Assembly: GCF_016908555.1 (NCBI RefSeq)
Contig: NZ_JAFBEE010000002.1
Location: forward strand, 1 to 64,000
DNA length: 64,000 nucleotides
Direction of reading: 5' to 3'
From: Alkaliphilus hydrothermalis
Lineage (GTDB): Bacteria > Bacillota > Clostridia > Peptostreptococcales > Natronincolaceae
The position numbers and the translations under genes were made by a program. Below the pieces are notes generated by a model. That model was not told where the DNA came from, made no database searches, and saw nothing but the letters and a program-made list of their open reading frames with translations. Shown piece after piece: positions 25,489 through 34,973 of the stretch; the first letter of the stretch is position 1; every line of letters begins with the position of its first letter.

Positions 25489-25704
25489 TTACTCCCCTTG
25501 TCTTTCAGGAGTTCTCTCTCTAAATAGTAAGCTGATACTATAGGCACCTGCGATACCAACTAGAGAATAGACAATTCTACTTAATAGGGCTGATTGACCT
25601 CCAAATAGTGATGCAACCAGGTCAAATTGGAATAAACCGATTAAACCCCAGTTTAAAGCACCAATAATGACTAAAAGAAGAGCTAATCTATCCATGTAAT
25701 TCAA
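25489..25704 (-). CDS. DUF378 small membrane protein
   Basis: A 71-residue protein with two membrane helices (about 6-26 and 40-62). The motif ALNWGLIGLF followed by LVASLFGG is characteristic of the DUF378 (YuzA-like) family. A charged tail (RERTPERQGE) ends the protein. Function is unknown. The start follows AAAGGAGTTGAATTAC on the minus strand. It is a single gene with its own terminator. Confidence 0.85.
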   Translation of the reverse strand: MNYMDRLALLLVIIGALNWGLIGLFQFDLVASLFGGQSALLSRIVYSLVGIAGAYSISLLFRERTPERQGE

Positions 25705-25769
25705 CTCCTTTATATATTATAATTGAATCATTTATAGTATGTTTCTTTTTTTAGGAAAAATACATCCCA

Positions 25770-26213
25770 TTAGTAGGAAGATTGTATGTTTCTGGAAAAG
25801 TAGATAAATATAAAGAAAACACATATAAAGACACCAATAATAATTCCCTCCATTGCCATATAATAAAAGGAAAGATAAAAAGTTGTACTAAAAATAGATA
25901 AGCTCCATGAGGTAAAAAAGAATCTAAGAATAAAGCCCGTTAATTTCCATTGATAAAAGGCATAGATTAAGGCCCTCACCAACATACCAGAAAGAAAACT
26001 CACCCCTAAAAGAAACAAAGTAAAGCTAAGTAGGTAATCTTGGGGAGAATAAATTACTTGTCGGAGGGTGAAGATGGCATGGGAACCTCCACCACGAGAA
26101 AAAACCGGTACAATCATAGGAATCATATTAAGTACTAAAATAGCGTTGATGAAAAACAATAATTCTGTTAATAATAACTGTATAAGGTTTTTTGTGATTT
26201 TATGTGGTTTCAT
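25770..26213 (-). CDS. Four-TM membrane protein of unknown function
   Basis: I do not recognise a family. The 147-residue protein has hydrophobic segments near residues 12-38, 58-82, 90-115 and 118-141, with little soluble sequence except a short GGGSH loop near 41-45. It is divergent from the 392-residue gene at 26273 and may share its promoter region. The start follows AAAGGAGCATTTT on the minus strand, supporting translation. Confidence 0.6.
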   Translation of the reverse strand: MKPHKITKNLIQLLLTELLFFINAILVLNMIPMIVPVFSRGGGSHAIFTLRQVIYSPQDYLLSFTLFLLGVSFLSGMLVRALIYAFYQWKLTGFILRFFFTSWSLSIFSTTFYLSFYYMAMEGIIIGVFICVFFIFIYFSRNIQSSY

Positions 26214-26272
26214 AAAATGCTCCTTTCTTCAATTCACCCTCAAGAAAACGGAGATATTAAGGAGGAAAAACT

Positions 26273-27451
26273 GTGGTTAAAAATAATAAACTATCCGTAT
26301 TACAAGGGGGCAAAGGCTCAAACAAAAGAAGTTATCGATTTGTGGAAGCCATTGCGACCCAGACCCGCTTAATGGGGGTGGTTGCCCTAAAACTCCATTG
26401 GGTTAATCAAGATGATCTCCATCTGGTACAATGGTTTTTGTTAGATGCAGAGGAATATGGGATATATGATGCCATTAGTGTAAAAACAACAAAGGAAGAA
26501 GAAACAGACAAATACACTGGTCAGTTTATGGGAAGCTTGGGGGGAGAGAAGGTAGAAATTAGCCGCAAGGAAGCCTACTTTCTGATTCAGACCTTTACCC
26601 ACCAAAATAAAATCCATCGAAAGCCCCTGCCAAGACAAGAGGGTTATCGGTTTATATTAGCCACAAATGTACGTCTAAAGGCTGATGAAATAGAGGAGTT
26701 AAATAATAAAATCTTTGAAAAAATCCTCTGTTCATCCCAGTTGATCAATTTCTTTATCATGAGATCGGTAGCCCGTGACCACGGAGGAATGGTGCAATTG
26801 CTGAAAAATCCACAGATTAAAAAATTGTCTGAATATATGCCCCTTAAAAGAGCTGGAGTACTACTAAAAAATAAAGTCAGAAAAAGTGCAAACAAAGATA
26901 TCTACATAGCCGATTCAGTAGTTGAGATGAAGGGAAACTACTACCTCCTTAAATGGAAGGTGGTTATTTCCGAGGCAATGAACACCTACAGGGTTGAGGA
27001 TGCTAAAGTGATAAAGCGACAATTAATTCCCTCAGAAGAAGCTGCCCTTGAAATACAGAATCCCGAATACATCAAGTTATTCAAAGTTAAAGTAGATGAG
27101 GAAGAAATCCTGCAATATTTTGACACCATTGATCAGGATTTACTACGTTATAGGTTTCCTCAAGGAACAATGTATGTAGAATTTAGAAAAAACAATCGCC
27201 ATGTCATGAGGGAACTATATCATATTGGTGGGGATATCAAGGCGATTTATTTTATTAATCATTTTCAGCAGCTGATTGTATGCTACTATCATGAGGATGA
27301 TCTTCCGCGACTAGAGGATGCCCAACAGAATACACCCCTAAAGGAGTTAATAGATGAATTGGATACCTTTGAGAGGAGAGGCTCCATTATATATGAATAT
27401 GCAGAGGCAGCAGAAGTAGACTTCTTTGACTATTTATATGATATAGATTAA
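26273..27451 (+). CDS. Conserved-looking soluble protein of unknown function
   Basis: A 392-residue protein starting at GTG after AAGGAGGAAAAACT. There is no signal peptide or membrane helix. It is mixed alpha/beta with many charged residues and an acidic C terminus (EVDFFDYLYDID). No catalytic motif, nucleotide loop or metal site is obvious to me. It lies upstream of the BofC-like gene and the ruv operon, which may be coincidental. The ribosome site, length and normal codon use make it a real gene. Confidence 0.65.
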   Translation: MVKNNKLSVLQGGKGSNKRSYRFVEAIATQTRLMGVVALKLHWVNQDDLHLVQWFLLDAEEYGIYDAISVKTTKEEETDKYTGQFMGSLGGEKVEISRKEAYFLIQTFTHQNKIHRKPLPRQEGYRFILATNVRLKADEIEELNNKIFEKILCSSQLINFFIMRSVARDHGGMVQLLKNPQIKKLSEYMPLKRAGVLLKNKVRKSANKDIYIADSVVEMKGNYYLLKWKVVISEAMNTYRVEDAKVIKRQLIPSEEAALEIQNPEYIKLFKVKVDEEEILQYFDTIDQDLLRYRFPQGTMYVEFRKNNRHVMRELYHIGGDIKAIYFINHFQQLIVCYYHEDDLPRLEDAQQNTPLKELIDELDTFERRGSIIYEYAEAAEVDFFDYLYDID

Positions 27452-27565
27452 CAATGTTTTAAAGCATCTTACATCTAGCATTTAACAGTAATAATACAGC
27501 AGAGTATAAATTATTCTTAAAATGGTTAAAATAACCTCCTAAGATACAAAAAGGAGGTAAGAATC

Positions 27566-28222
27566 ATGAGACGAAGAAGAAAAGCTCCATTTGTTATTTT
27601 TGCACTATGGCTATGTATAGGTATGGTAGGGTTTCTATTAGGTTATTACTTTGCTCCTGAAAAGGGAGAAAAACAACCATTACATATAGGTGAAGGACAG
27701 AATTCTGTAGGAGATAAAGCGGAAAAGGACAATCCTCCAACTGCTAATACAGTAGAAGAAGGAGAAGAGGAAGAAGAACCCGAAAATAGACCGGTGAGTA
27801 GCTATGAGGTAGTTGTCGGCGAGGATACAAAAGTGGTATTTAGAACAATGTATGATCGATGCAAGACCATCAATGATGATGTGATGGTTCCCTTAGAGAA
27901 TATGGTGGGACTAAAGGAAGGAGAATTTAAGGATTATGCAGCGGACCAGTTTAAAGAATGGCAGGTTGTTAGGTTCTCTGGAGAAGAAGTTGTCTTATAT
28001 CAAATGAAGGATCAGTATTGTCCGAATCATTTCTTAGTAATGGAGGATAATGGATATATCGCCATTTATCAATACAATGAAAATGGTGATAAGATATTAG
28101 TTGAGAAAACCCAAATTCCAACCTCCAGTCTTCCTAAAATGGATCAAGATAAATTGAAGTATGGCATTCCATTACCAACAAGAGAAAAGGTGGATCAATT
28201 GTTGGAGGACTACGTCGGCTAG
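27566..28222 (+). CDS. BofC-like C-terminal-domain protein
   Basis: A 218-residue protein with a basic N terminus, one membrane helix (about 8-26), a long acidic low-complexity linker (about 30-80, rich in Glu and Pro), and a C-terminal domain of about 135 residues. The end of that domain (EDNGYIAIYQYNENG, then IPTSSLPKMDQDKLKYGI) resembles the BofC C-terminal domain. In Bacillus, bofC also sits just upstream of ruvAB-queA-tgt, so synteny supports the call. BofC affects forespore-to-mother-cell signalling in Bacillus; the role here is unproven. Confidence 0.65.
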   Translation: MRRRRKAPFVIFALWLCIGMVGFLLGYYFAPEKGEKQPLHIGEGQNSVGDKAEKDNPPTANTVEEGEEEEEPENRPVSSYEVVVGEDTKVVFRTMYDRCKTINDDVMVPLENMVGLKEGEFKDYAADQFKEWQVVRFSGEEVVLYQMKDQYCPNHFLVMEDNGYIAIYQYNENGDKILVEKTQIPTSSLPKMDQDKLKYGIPLPTREKVDQLLEDYVG

Positions 28223-28252
28223 GGTTTAAAAAATGATAAGGTTTTGTTAAAA

Positions 28253-28314
28253 ATACCCAACACTAATTACCCGTTGCTATTTACAGGGAAATGGTTGGGT
28301 TTCTTTATGTTATT
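28253..28314 (+). terminator. Likely terminator after the BofC-like gene
   Basis: ACCCAAC pairs with GTTGGGT across a long loop that can form its own TACCC/GGG helix, followed by TTCTTT. Moderate quality. Confidence 0.55.
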
Positions 28315-28415
28315 AATAGTGGGGTTTATGACTTAATTAATATTTGTCAGTCGCATTTTAAGGGAAGTTATGTTAAACTAAATTAAGTAAAAAACAAATT
28401 CACAGGGGGACATAT

Positions 28416-28910
28416 ATGATTATTTTAGGGATAGATCCTGGGTTTGCGATTATGGGGTATGGTATCATTCATTACGAAGGAAATCGGTTTAAACCGATTC
28501 ATTATGGGGCAATTAAAACGCCTAGTCAAATGAGCACAGATTTGCGTTTGAAGGAGATTTATAAAGATCTCTGTGACATTATAGATACCTATAAGCCTGA
28601 TGTTGTGGCGATAGAAGAGCTTTTTTTTAATAACAATGCAAAAACAGCAATCATGGTGGGACAGGCTAGAGGCGTAGCGATTGTGGCAGCCGCCAATAAA
28701 GGTTGTCTTATATATGAGTATACGCCCCTACAGGTGAAGCAAGGGGTAGTGGGATATGGTCGAGCTGATAAAACACAGGTGCAACAGATGATAAAGGCAT
28801 TATTGAACCTTGAAAAAGTTCCAAAGCCTGATGACGTTGCCGATGCTTTGGCAGTAGCAGTATGTCATGCCCATTCAGGGAGATTTAATGAATTGTTTAA
28901 ATTAAAGTAG
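28416..28910 (+). CDS. ruvC: Holliday junction endonuclease RuvC
   Basis: A 164-residue nuclease that resolves Holliday junctions. Acidic catalytic residues are visible in GIDPGFAIMGYG (Asp7), AIEELFF (Glu) and the C-terminal PDDVADALAVAVCH (paired Asp). Length is normal. It heads the ruvC-ruvA-ruvB cluster, with 18 bases before ruvA. Confidence 0.96.
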   Translation: MIILGIDPGFAIMGYGIIHYEGNRFKPIHYGAIKTPSQMSTDLRLKEIYKDLCDIIDTYKPDVVAIEELFFNNNAKTAIMVGQARGVAIVAAANKGCLIYEYTPLQVKQGVVGYGRADKTQVQQMIKALLNLEKVPKPDDVADALAVAVCHAHSGRFNELFKLK

Positions 28911-28928
28911 TAGCTGGAGGGATGAACT

Positions 28929-29522
28929 TTGTTTGAATACATAAAAGGAAATGTAGCAGAAATCTTATTAGATAAAATTATTTTAGAAACAAATGGGATC
29001 GGTTATCGAATCAATAGCACCATGAATAGTGCAGGACAAGTAAAAAAAGGAGACTTTGCGCAAATCTTTACCTATATGGTGGTAAGGGAAGACGAAATCA
29101 GTCTTTATGGCTTTACAAGCAGACGGGAGTTGGAGTACTTTAAGCTTCTCATATCGGTATCTAAAATTGGTCCGAAGGTGGCGGCTGCCATCCTATCCAC
29201 CTATTCACCTGAAAAATTGGGGGCATGTATCGTTAATAAGGATATTAACTCCATCTCCAAGGCACCGGGGGTTGGGAAGAAAACCGCTGAGCGAATTGTA
29301 TTGGAACTAAAGGATAAGGTCAAGGAAACACCATTAGAGACGATGGGAATGGGTCTGATGGTGGCTGAAGTGGATTGCAAACCAGATCATGAGGTGCTGG
29401 AGGCCCTGATGGCTCTTGGCTATACGAAGGTTGAGGGGGAAAAGGCGATTAAGGCAGTCTATACCGAGACAGCCTCGGCAGAGGAATTGATTAAAAAGGC
29501 ATTAAAATGGCTTGTGAGATAG
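28929..29522 (+). CDS. ruvA: Holliday junction branch migration protein RuvA
   Basis: A 197-residue protein with an N-terminal OB fold (MFEYIKGNVAEI), a central domain with two helix-hairpin-helix motifs (SKIGPKVAAAILS and PGVGKKTAERIVLELKDK), a flexible linker, and a C-terminal three-helix domain (LEALMALGYTKVEGEKAI) that contacts RuvB. It starts at TTG after GGAGGGATGAAC. The ruvB gene begins 12 bases after its stop. Confidence 0.96.
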   Translation: MFEYIKGNVAEILLDKIILETNGIGYRINSTMNSAGQVKKGDFAQIFTYMVVREDEISLYGFTSRRELEYFKLLISVSKIGPKVAAAILSTYSPEKLGACIVNKDINSISKAPGVGKKTAERIVLELKDKVKETPLETMGMGLMVAEVDCKPDHEVLEALMALGYTKVEGEKAIKAVYTETASAEELIKKALKWLVR

Positions 29523-29534
29523 GGGTGAAATTAA

Positions 29535-30545
29535 ATGTTTAATGAAGCAGAGGATCGGCTACTGACAGGTCAACATAGGGAAGAGGACTATGATTTAGAG
29601 GGGGGGCTACGTCCCCAGACGCTAGAGGACTACATGGGTCAGGAAAATGTAAAGGAAAGATTAAGAATATTTATAGAAGCTGCAAGACAACGTCGAGAGG
29701 CCCTTGACCACGTCCTGCTTTATGGACCACCGGGGTTAGGGAAGACAACCCTATCCCATATCATTGCTAACGAGATGAATGTTAATATTAGAATTACTTC
29801 TGGACCTGCCATCGAAAGGGCAGGGGATTTGGCGGCGATTTTAACTAATCTACAGGAAAATGATGTACTATTTATAGATGAGATCCATAGACTGAACCGC
29901 TCTGTAGAGGAAATACTTTATCCTGCCATGGAGGACTATGCCCTTGATATTATCATTGGAAAGGGACCCAGTGCTAGATCCATCAGGCTAGATTTATGTA
30001 AGTTTACATTGATTGGAGCCACCACAAGGGCAGGCCTCTTAACCTCACCCTTAAGGGATCGTTTTGGGGTAATTTGCAAACTAGAACTATACGACAATGA
30101 GCAATTAACGGACATTGTCATTCGTTCGGCAGGAATTTTAAATGTAGAAATCGAGGAAGCAGGAGCTAGGGAGATTGCCACCCGTTCAAGGGGGACCCCA
30201 AGGATCGCCAATCGCCTTTTGAAGAGAGTAAGGGACTTTGCCCAAGTAAGGGGTGATGGAGTCATTACAAAGGAGATAGCTGATCAAGCATTAGAGCTAT
30301 TGGAAATAGATTATCTAGGCTTAGATGGTGTAGATAAAAAAATGATTAAGATCATGATTCATCACTTCAAGGGAGGGCCAGTAGGATTAGATACCCTGGC
30401 TGCCTCCACAGGGGAAGAAAGAAATACGATAGAAGATGTCTATGAGCCATATCTCCTTCAGTTAGGATTCATCAATCGAACCCCAAGGGGACGAACTGTG
30501 ACGGAAAAGGCATATAAACACTTTAATATTCCATTTGGGGAGTAG
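29535..30545 (+). CDS. ruvB: Holliday junction branch migration ATPase RuvB
   Basis: A 336-residue AAA+ motor that drives branch migration with RuvA. Walker A is GPPGLGKTTLS, Walker B is LFIDEIHRL, sensor 1 lies in LIGATTRAGLL, the arginine finger region is SPLRDRFG, and a C-terminal winged helix ends with RTPRGR. Length is standard. It follows ruvA in the same operon. Confidence 0.97.
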   Translation: MFNEAEDRLLTGQHREEDYDLEGGLRPQTLEDYMGQENVKERLRIFIEAARQRREALDHVLLYGPPGLGKTTLSHIIANEMNVNIRITSGPAIERAGDLAAILTNLQENDVLFIDEIHRLNRSVEEILYPAMEDYALDIIIGKGPSARSIRLDLCKFTLIGATTRAGLLTSPLRDRFGVICKLELYDNEQLTDIVIRSAGILNVEIEEAGAREIATRSRGTPRIANRLLKRVRDFAQVRGDGVITKEIADQALELLEIDYLGLDGVDKKMIKIMIHHFKGGPVGLDTLAASTGEERNTIEDVYEPYLLQLGFINRTPRGRTVTEKAYKHFNIPFGE

Positions 30546-30716
30546 GTGTCTTAACTTGATATTTAGGAAATAACTGAAATTCCAAAGGAATTTTGAACTT
30601 TTTGTCGAATCTATATCTTATACAAACAACCCGTGGAAATTGCAGTGCAATATAATAGGATGCTAAACGACAACTGGAATTTCCTCTACTATCTACTTAT
30701 AGGAGTGAATGCTGAG

Positions 30717-32357
30717 ATGAAAAGGAATAATACCATTTTTATAATAGCCACTATAATTTGCTTTTTAGTGATGTCCTGGCAATTTACTTATGCCAATACC
30801 TCGAAGCTCCCATCCACATTGGATGTAGGTTTGTTTTTTAAAAACTCTGCAAAGGCAACCCTAAATTTAAAAAATCCTATGGGTTTTTTTGTAAGGCAAC
30901 ATGCCCAATCTGGACAAAAAGAATTAATGTATCTTGCCAACACCGAGCTGATCTTGAGGAAGGATACATATTATTTAGGTAGTGGAGCCAACTATGTTGA
31001 ATATACAGGTCCTGTAAAGGAGAAGGTGGGGCAACAGACCCTACAAGGACCCTATCATCTACAGATTGGTAACACGTATCCAAATATCACTGAAGCTGAA
31101 AAAGTAATTGAAGCAACTAGTCTACAAGAAAAGCCCTATATAGCCTATGAAAATGGCTGGAGGGTATTTGTGGGTTTATATATTGACGAAGCCACTAGTC
31201 AAGCAAGGGCAGAGGCAATAAAAGCGAAAATAGGACAGGAAGTAACCATTGTTCCCCCCTCCACCAACCGAGTTCAGGTGCTGGATAATAAGGGGAATAT
31301 CATGTTTATGTATGATGCAAGGGAAGCAATATATTTCAAAGCCTTAGAGGATAAGGGTTCGATCCCATTGATTAATGTAGAAGGAAAGCAATATCGTGGT
31401 GAAATAACCATTAAGAGATTTGACAACAGTGATATGACGGTAATTAATAGAATCACCCTTGACGAATATTTATATGGTGTCGTTTCAAGGGAGATGTCTC
31501 CCTCATGGCCGTTAGAGGCTCTAAAGGCTCAAGCGGTGGCGGCTAGAGGATTTGCCGTTACCTCCATGGGGAAATATGAAAGTATTGGATTTAATTTATG
31601 TAATACTGTAAATTCTCAAGTCTATGGAGGCTATGATGTTGAAGATGCTAGGACCAATCGAGCCGTTGACGAAACAAAATCTAGGATATTGACCTATAAT
31701 GGGAATCCCATCACACCTTTTTATCACTCCAATAGTGGTGGACAAACAGAAAACAGCGAAAATATTTGGTCTACCCCACTACCTTATATCAGAGGGGTGA
31801 AGGATCATTATTCTTTGAACGCCCCCAACAGTAGTTGGACAGTGGTTAAATCGAAGGATGAAATAAAGGCTAATCTAGAAAAGAATGATATAAAAATTGG
31901 AGAACCAATAAAAATAACCGTGACAGAAAGATCTGTTAATGGTAGAATATTAACCCTAGTTGTACAAGGAACTAAAGGAACGGAAACCATGACAAAGGAA
32001 AAGAGTCGCCGTGTATTTGGACTAAAAAGCGCTTGGTTTGAAGTTGCGCTAGAGGGTGGAGGAACATCTTCTGTCAAATCTTCAACTGGAGAAGGTAGTG
32101 TCAATATCAAGGGAGCTAGTGTCATGACGGCAAGTGGATTGAAGAACTTTAATAATTCAACTAATATCAATTTGTATAATGGGAAAAACTATAAAGAGAT
32201 TCAAACGGGTCCTGAGGTTTTTAGTTTTCAGGGAAAAGGATATGGGCACGGTTTGGGGATGAGTCAATATGGTGCGAAGAAGATGGCGGAAATGAACCTT
32301 ACCTATGACCAAATTCTTACCCATTACTATACTGGAGTAAAGGTGGAATTACGTTAG
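30717..32357 (+). CDS. SpoIID/LytB-domain protein
   Basis: A 546-residue secreted protein with an N-terminal signal (about 1-26, ending FTYANT), a SPOR-like central region (about 105-160: WRVFVGLYIDEATSQARAEA), and a C-terminal SpoIID domain. That domain includes LDEYLYGVVSREMSPSWPLEALKAQAV, here cited at about 250-276, and GYGHGLGMSQYGAKKMA near the end. SpoIID-type enzymes are lytic transglycosylases acting on denuded glycan during engulfment. I start at ATG 30717 with GGAGTG upstream; the frame extends 28 codons further without support. The stop abuts the queA start. Confidence 0.85.
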   Translation: MKRNNTIFIIATIICFLVMSWQFTYANTSKLPSTLDVGLFFKNSAKATLNLKNPMGFFVRQHAQSGQKELMYLANTELILRKDTYYLGSGANYVEYTGPVKEKVGQQTLQGPYHLQIGNTYPNITEAEKVIEATSLQEKPYIAYENGWRVFVGLYIDEATSQARAEAIKAKIGQEVTIVPPSTNRVQVLDNKGNIMFMYDAREAIYFKALEDKGSIPLINVEGKQYRGEITIKRFDNSDMTVINRITLDEYLYGVVSREMSPSWPLEALKAQAVAARGFAVTSMGKYESIGFNLCNTVNSQVYGGYDVEDARTNRAVDETKSRILTYNGNPITPFYHSNSGGQTENSENIWSTPLPYIRGVKDHYSLNAPNSSWTVVKSKDEIKANLEKNDIKIGEPIKITVTERSVNGRILTLVVQGTKGTETMTKEKSRRVFGLKSAWFEVALEGGGTSSVKSSTGEGSVNIKGASVMTASGLKNFNNSTNINLYNGKNYKEIQTGPEVFSFQGKGYGHGLGMSQYGAKKMAEMNLTYDQILTHYYTGVKVELR

Positions 32358-33383
32358 ATGAAAACAGCAGATTTTGATTTTAATTTACCAGAAGAACTAA
32401 TTGCCCAAACACCCCTAGAAAAGCGGGATGAATCCCGTCTGATGGTGTTAAACAAAAAAACTGGCGAAATACAACACAGGCATTTCTATAATTTATTAGA
32501 ATTTTTAAATGAAGGGGACTGCCTAGTCCTTAACAACACAAGAGTATTGCCTGCTAGGTTGTTTGGGGAAAAAGTGGACTCCGGTGGCAAGATGGAGTTC
32601 TTACTCTTAAAGCAGGTACGATTAAATACATGGGAAGTATTAGTAAAGCCAGGAAAAAGAGCAAAGATAGGCTCCCGCTTTACTTTTGGAGATGGCTCTT
32701 TAGAGGCTGAGGTAATTGATATTGGTGAAGAGGGTTCCCGTATCGTTGAGTTCAAATATGATGGCGTTTTTGAGGCTGTACTGGATAGACTAGGAAAAAT
32801 GCCCCTTCCACCCTACATCACAGAGGAATTAGAGGAACAAGAGCGTTATCAAACAGTCTACTCTAAGCATACAGGCTCGGCGGCCGCTCCAACGGCTGGA
32901 TTACACTTTACTGAGGAATTATTAGATAAGATAAAAAACAAAGGTGTTCATGTGGTATTTATAACCCTTCACGTGGGATTAGGAACCTTTAGGCCTGTAA
33001 AGGTGGAAAATATCGATGACCACAAAATGCATGCAGAATTTTTTATGATTGAAGATGAAGTGGCAGAGACTATAAACTCTGTAAAGGAACGGGGAGGAAA
33101 GGTTATTGCAGTGGGAACCACCTGCTGTAGAACCCTTGAGTCGGCAGTAACGGAGGAAGGTCGTATCAAATCAAGTAGTGGTTGGACGGATATTTTTATT
33201 TACCCTGGTTATCAATATAAAGTGATAGATGGTCTAGTTACTAATTTTCACCTACCTCAATCCACATTAATCATGCTGGTGTCAGCTTTGGCAGGACAGG
33301 AAAATGTAATGAGTGCCTATGAAGTAGCAGTTGAAGAAAAATATCGGTTTTTCAGCTTTGGAGATGCAATGCTGATCAAGTAG
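32358..33383 (+). CDS. queA: S-adenosylmethionine:tRNA ribosyltransferase-isomerase
   Basis: A 341-residue enzyme that transfers the ribosyl group of SAM to preQ1 in tRNA to make epoxyqueuosine. Typical motifs are FDFNLPEELIAQTP at the start, LVLNNTRVLPARLFG, AAPTAGLHFT and VTNFHLPQSTLIMLVSA. Length matches the family. It begins immediately after the spoIID-like stop and is followed after 14 bases by tgt, so the queuosine genes are co-transcribed. Confidence 0.97.
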   Translation: MKTADFDFNLPEELIAQTPLEKRDESRLMVLNKKTGEIQHRHFYNLLEFLNEGDCLVLNNTRVLPARLFGEKVDSGGKMEFLLLKQVRLNTWEVLVKPGKRAKIGSRFTFGDGSLEAEVIDIGEEGSRIVEFKYDGVFEAVLDRLGKMPLPPYITEELEEQERYQTVYSKHTGSAAAPTAGLHFTEELLDKIKNKGVHVVFITLHVGLGTFRPVKVENIDDHKMHAEFFMIEDEVAETINSVKERGGKVIAVGTTCCRTLESAVTEEGRIKSSSGWTDIFIYPGYQYKVIDGLVTNFHLPQSTLIMLVSALAGQENVMSAYEVAVEEKYRFFSFGDAMLIK

Positions 33384-33397
33384 AAAGGTGATAGAAT

Positions 33398-34516
33398 ATG
33401 GCAATTAGATACGAATTGATAAAAGAATGTAAGCAAAGTGGTGCACGATTAGGGAAAATACATACTCCCCACGGAGTAATTGAAACTCCTATATTCATGC
33501 CAGTGGGAACTCAGGCAACTGTAAAAGCCATGACTCCAGAAGAATTAAAGGACATAGAAGCACAAATCATCTTGAGTAATACATATCATTTATATCTACG
33601 ACCAGGTCATGAGTTAATCAAAAAAGCTGGGGGATTACATAAGTTCATGAATTGGGATAAACCAATTTTGACAGATAGTGGTGGATTCCAAGTATTCAGC
33701 TTAGGAGATTTAAGAAAAATAACAGAAGAGGGAGTAGAGTTTAGATCCCATTTAGATGGGTCTAAGCATTTTATTAGCCCCGAAAAGGCTGTAGAGATCC
33801 AAACGGCCCTCGGCTCTGATATCATGATGGCATTTGATGAATGCCCTCCTTACCCTGCTGATTATGACTATGTGAAGAAATCCCTTGAAAGAACGACGAG
33901 ATGGGCAAAGCGATGTAAGGAAGCCCATACAAATACTGAAAAGCAAGGATTGTTTGGTATCATCCAAGGGGGAATGTTCGAAGACCTTCGTCGCCAAAGT
34001 GCAGAAGAGCTATTGGAACTTGATTTCCCTGGTTATGCAGTAGGGGGGTTAAGTGTCGGTGAGCCTAAGCCTATCATGTATGAAGTACTAGAATATACAG
34101 CGCCATTAATGCCAAAGGATAAACCAAGGTACTTAATGGGGGTTGGAAGTCCAGATGCCCTCATCGAAGGGGTTATAAGAGGAATTGATATGTTTGACTG
34201 TGTTCTTCCAACTAGAATTGGTAGAAATGGTACAGCAATGACTAGTCAAGGTAAGGTAGTTATTAAAAACGCCAGCAATACAGAATCATTTGAGCCTCTA
34301 GATCCAGAATGTGGGTGCTATACATGTAAAACCTATACAAAGGCTTATTTAAGACATCTATTTAAGGCCAATGAAATCCTTGGGTTAAGATTAATGACTT
34401 TACATAACCTTCACTTCTTAATTAAGATGATGGAGGAAGTAAGACAGGCTATCCGAGAAGATCGACTTCTAGATTATAGAAAATCCTTCTTTGAGAAATA
34501 TGGCTACGACCTTTAA
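33398..34516 (+). CDS. tgt: Queuine tRNA-ribosyltransferase (tRNA-guanine transglycosylase)
   Basis: A 372-residue enzyme exchanging guanine-34 for preQ1 in GU(N) tRNAs. The active-site Asp is in LTDSGGFQVFSL and the nucleophilic Asp in GIDMFDCVLPTR. The zinc site is CGCYTCKTYTKAYLRHL, with a further His at TLHNLHF. It is full length with an AAAGGTG ribosome site. Confidence 0.97.
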   Translation: MAIRYELIKECKQSGARLGKIHTPHGVIETPIFMPVGTQATVKAMTPEELKDIEAQIILSNTYHLYLRPGHELIKKAGGLHKFMNWDKPILTDSGGFQVFSLGDLRKITEEGVEFRSHLDGSKHFISPEKAVEIQTALGSDIMMAFDECPPYPADYDYVKKSLERTTRWAKRCKEAHTNTEKQGLFGIIQGGMFEDLRRQSAEELLELDFPGYAVGGLSVGEPKPIMYEVLEYTAPLMPKDKPRYLMGVGSPDALIEGVIRGIDMFDCVLPTRIGRNGTAMTSQGKVVIKNASNTESFEPLDPECGCYTCKTYTKAYLRHLFKANEILGLRLMTLHNLHFLIKMMEEVRQAIREDRLLDYRKSFFEKYGYDL

Positions 34517-34599
34517 GAAAAAATTAATTATTTTAAAAAAGGATATTTGTAGTACATGTTGAATAATTAGTTAAGGACAAATTTAAAGGAGGATACTTT

Positions 34600-34869
34600 A
34601 TGGAACAATTAACAGGATTAATAATCCCTTTAGGGCTTTTGGCTATCCTATATTTTATGATTATTAGACCTCAACAGAAAAAGGAAAAGAAAGTCACTGC
34701 GATGAGAAGTGCCCTTAAGGTTGGGGATGAAATCATTACTATTGGTGGAGTCTATGGGAAGATTATAAAAATTAAAGAGGACGTTCTTACGATAGAAGTA
34801 GGATCAGACAAGACTAAGCTTGTAATGGCACGTTGGGCAGTAGGCAGTGTCGTAACTAAAGAGATTTAA
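34600..34869 (+). CDS. yajC: Preprotein translocase subunit YajC
   Basis: An 89-residue protein with one N-terminal membrane helix (about 5-23), the conserved FMIIRPQQKKEKK after it, and a small soluble domain with VGDEIITIGGVYGKI. YajC associates with SecDF at the translocon; secD and secF lie 8 kb downstream in this window. A strong AAAGGAGG precedes the ATG. Confidence 0.95.
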   Translation: MEQLTGLIIPLGLLAILYFMIIRPQQKKEKKVTAMRSALKVGDEIITIGGVYGKIIKIKEDVLTIEVGSDKTKLVMARWAVGSVVTKEI

Positions 34870-34882
34870 GAGTAAATAAAAA

Positions 34883-34932
34883 ATACCCCAGTTTCCTATT
34901 GTTTTCAATGCAATTTATGGAGGCAGGGGTAT
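34883..34932 (+). terminator. Possible terminator after yajC
   Basis: ATACCCC pairs with GGGGTAT across a long loop; the following T-tract is broken (TGTTTA). Weak. Confidence 0.45.
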
Positions 34933-34973
34933 TGTTTATGCACTTATCTAATGTAAAGTGGAGGTAAGAGTAA

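Noticed and set aside
29107..29310. Same-strand 67-codon frame inside ruvA
   Set aside because: It is out of frame within a complete and conserved ruvA and has no ribosome site.
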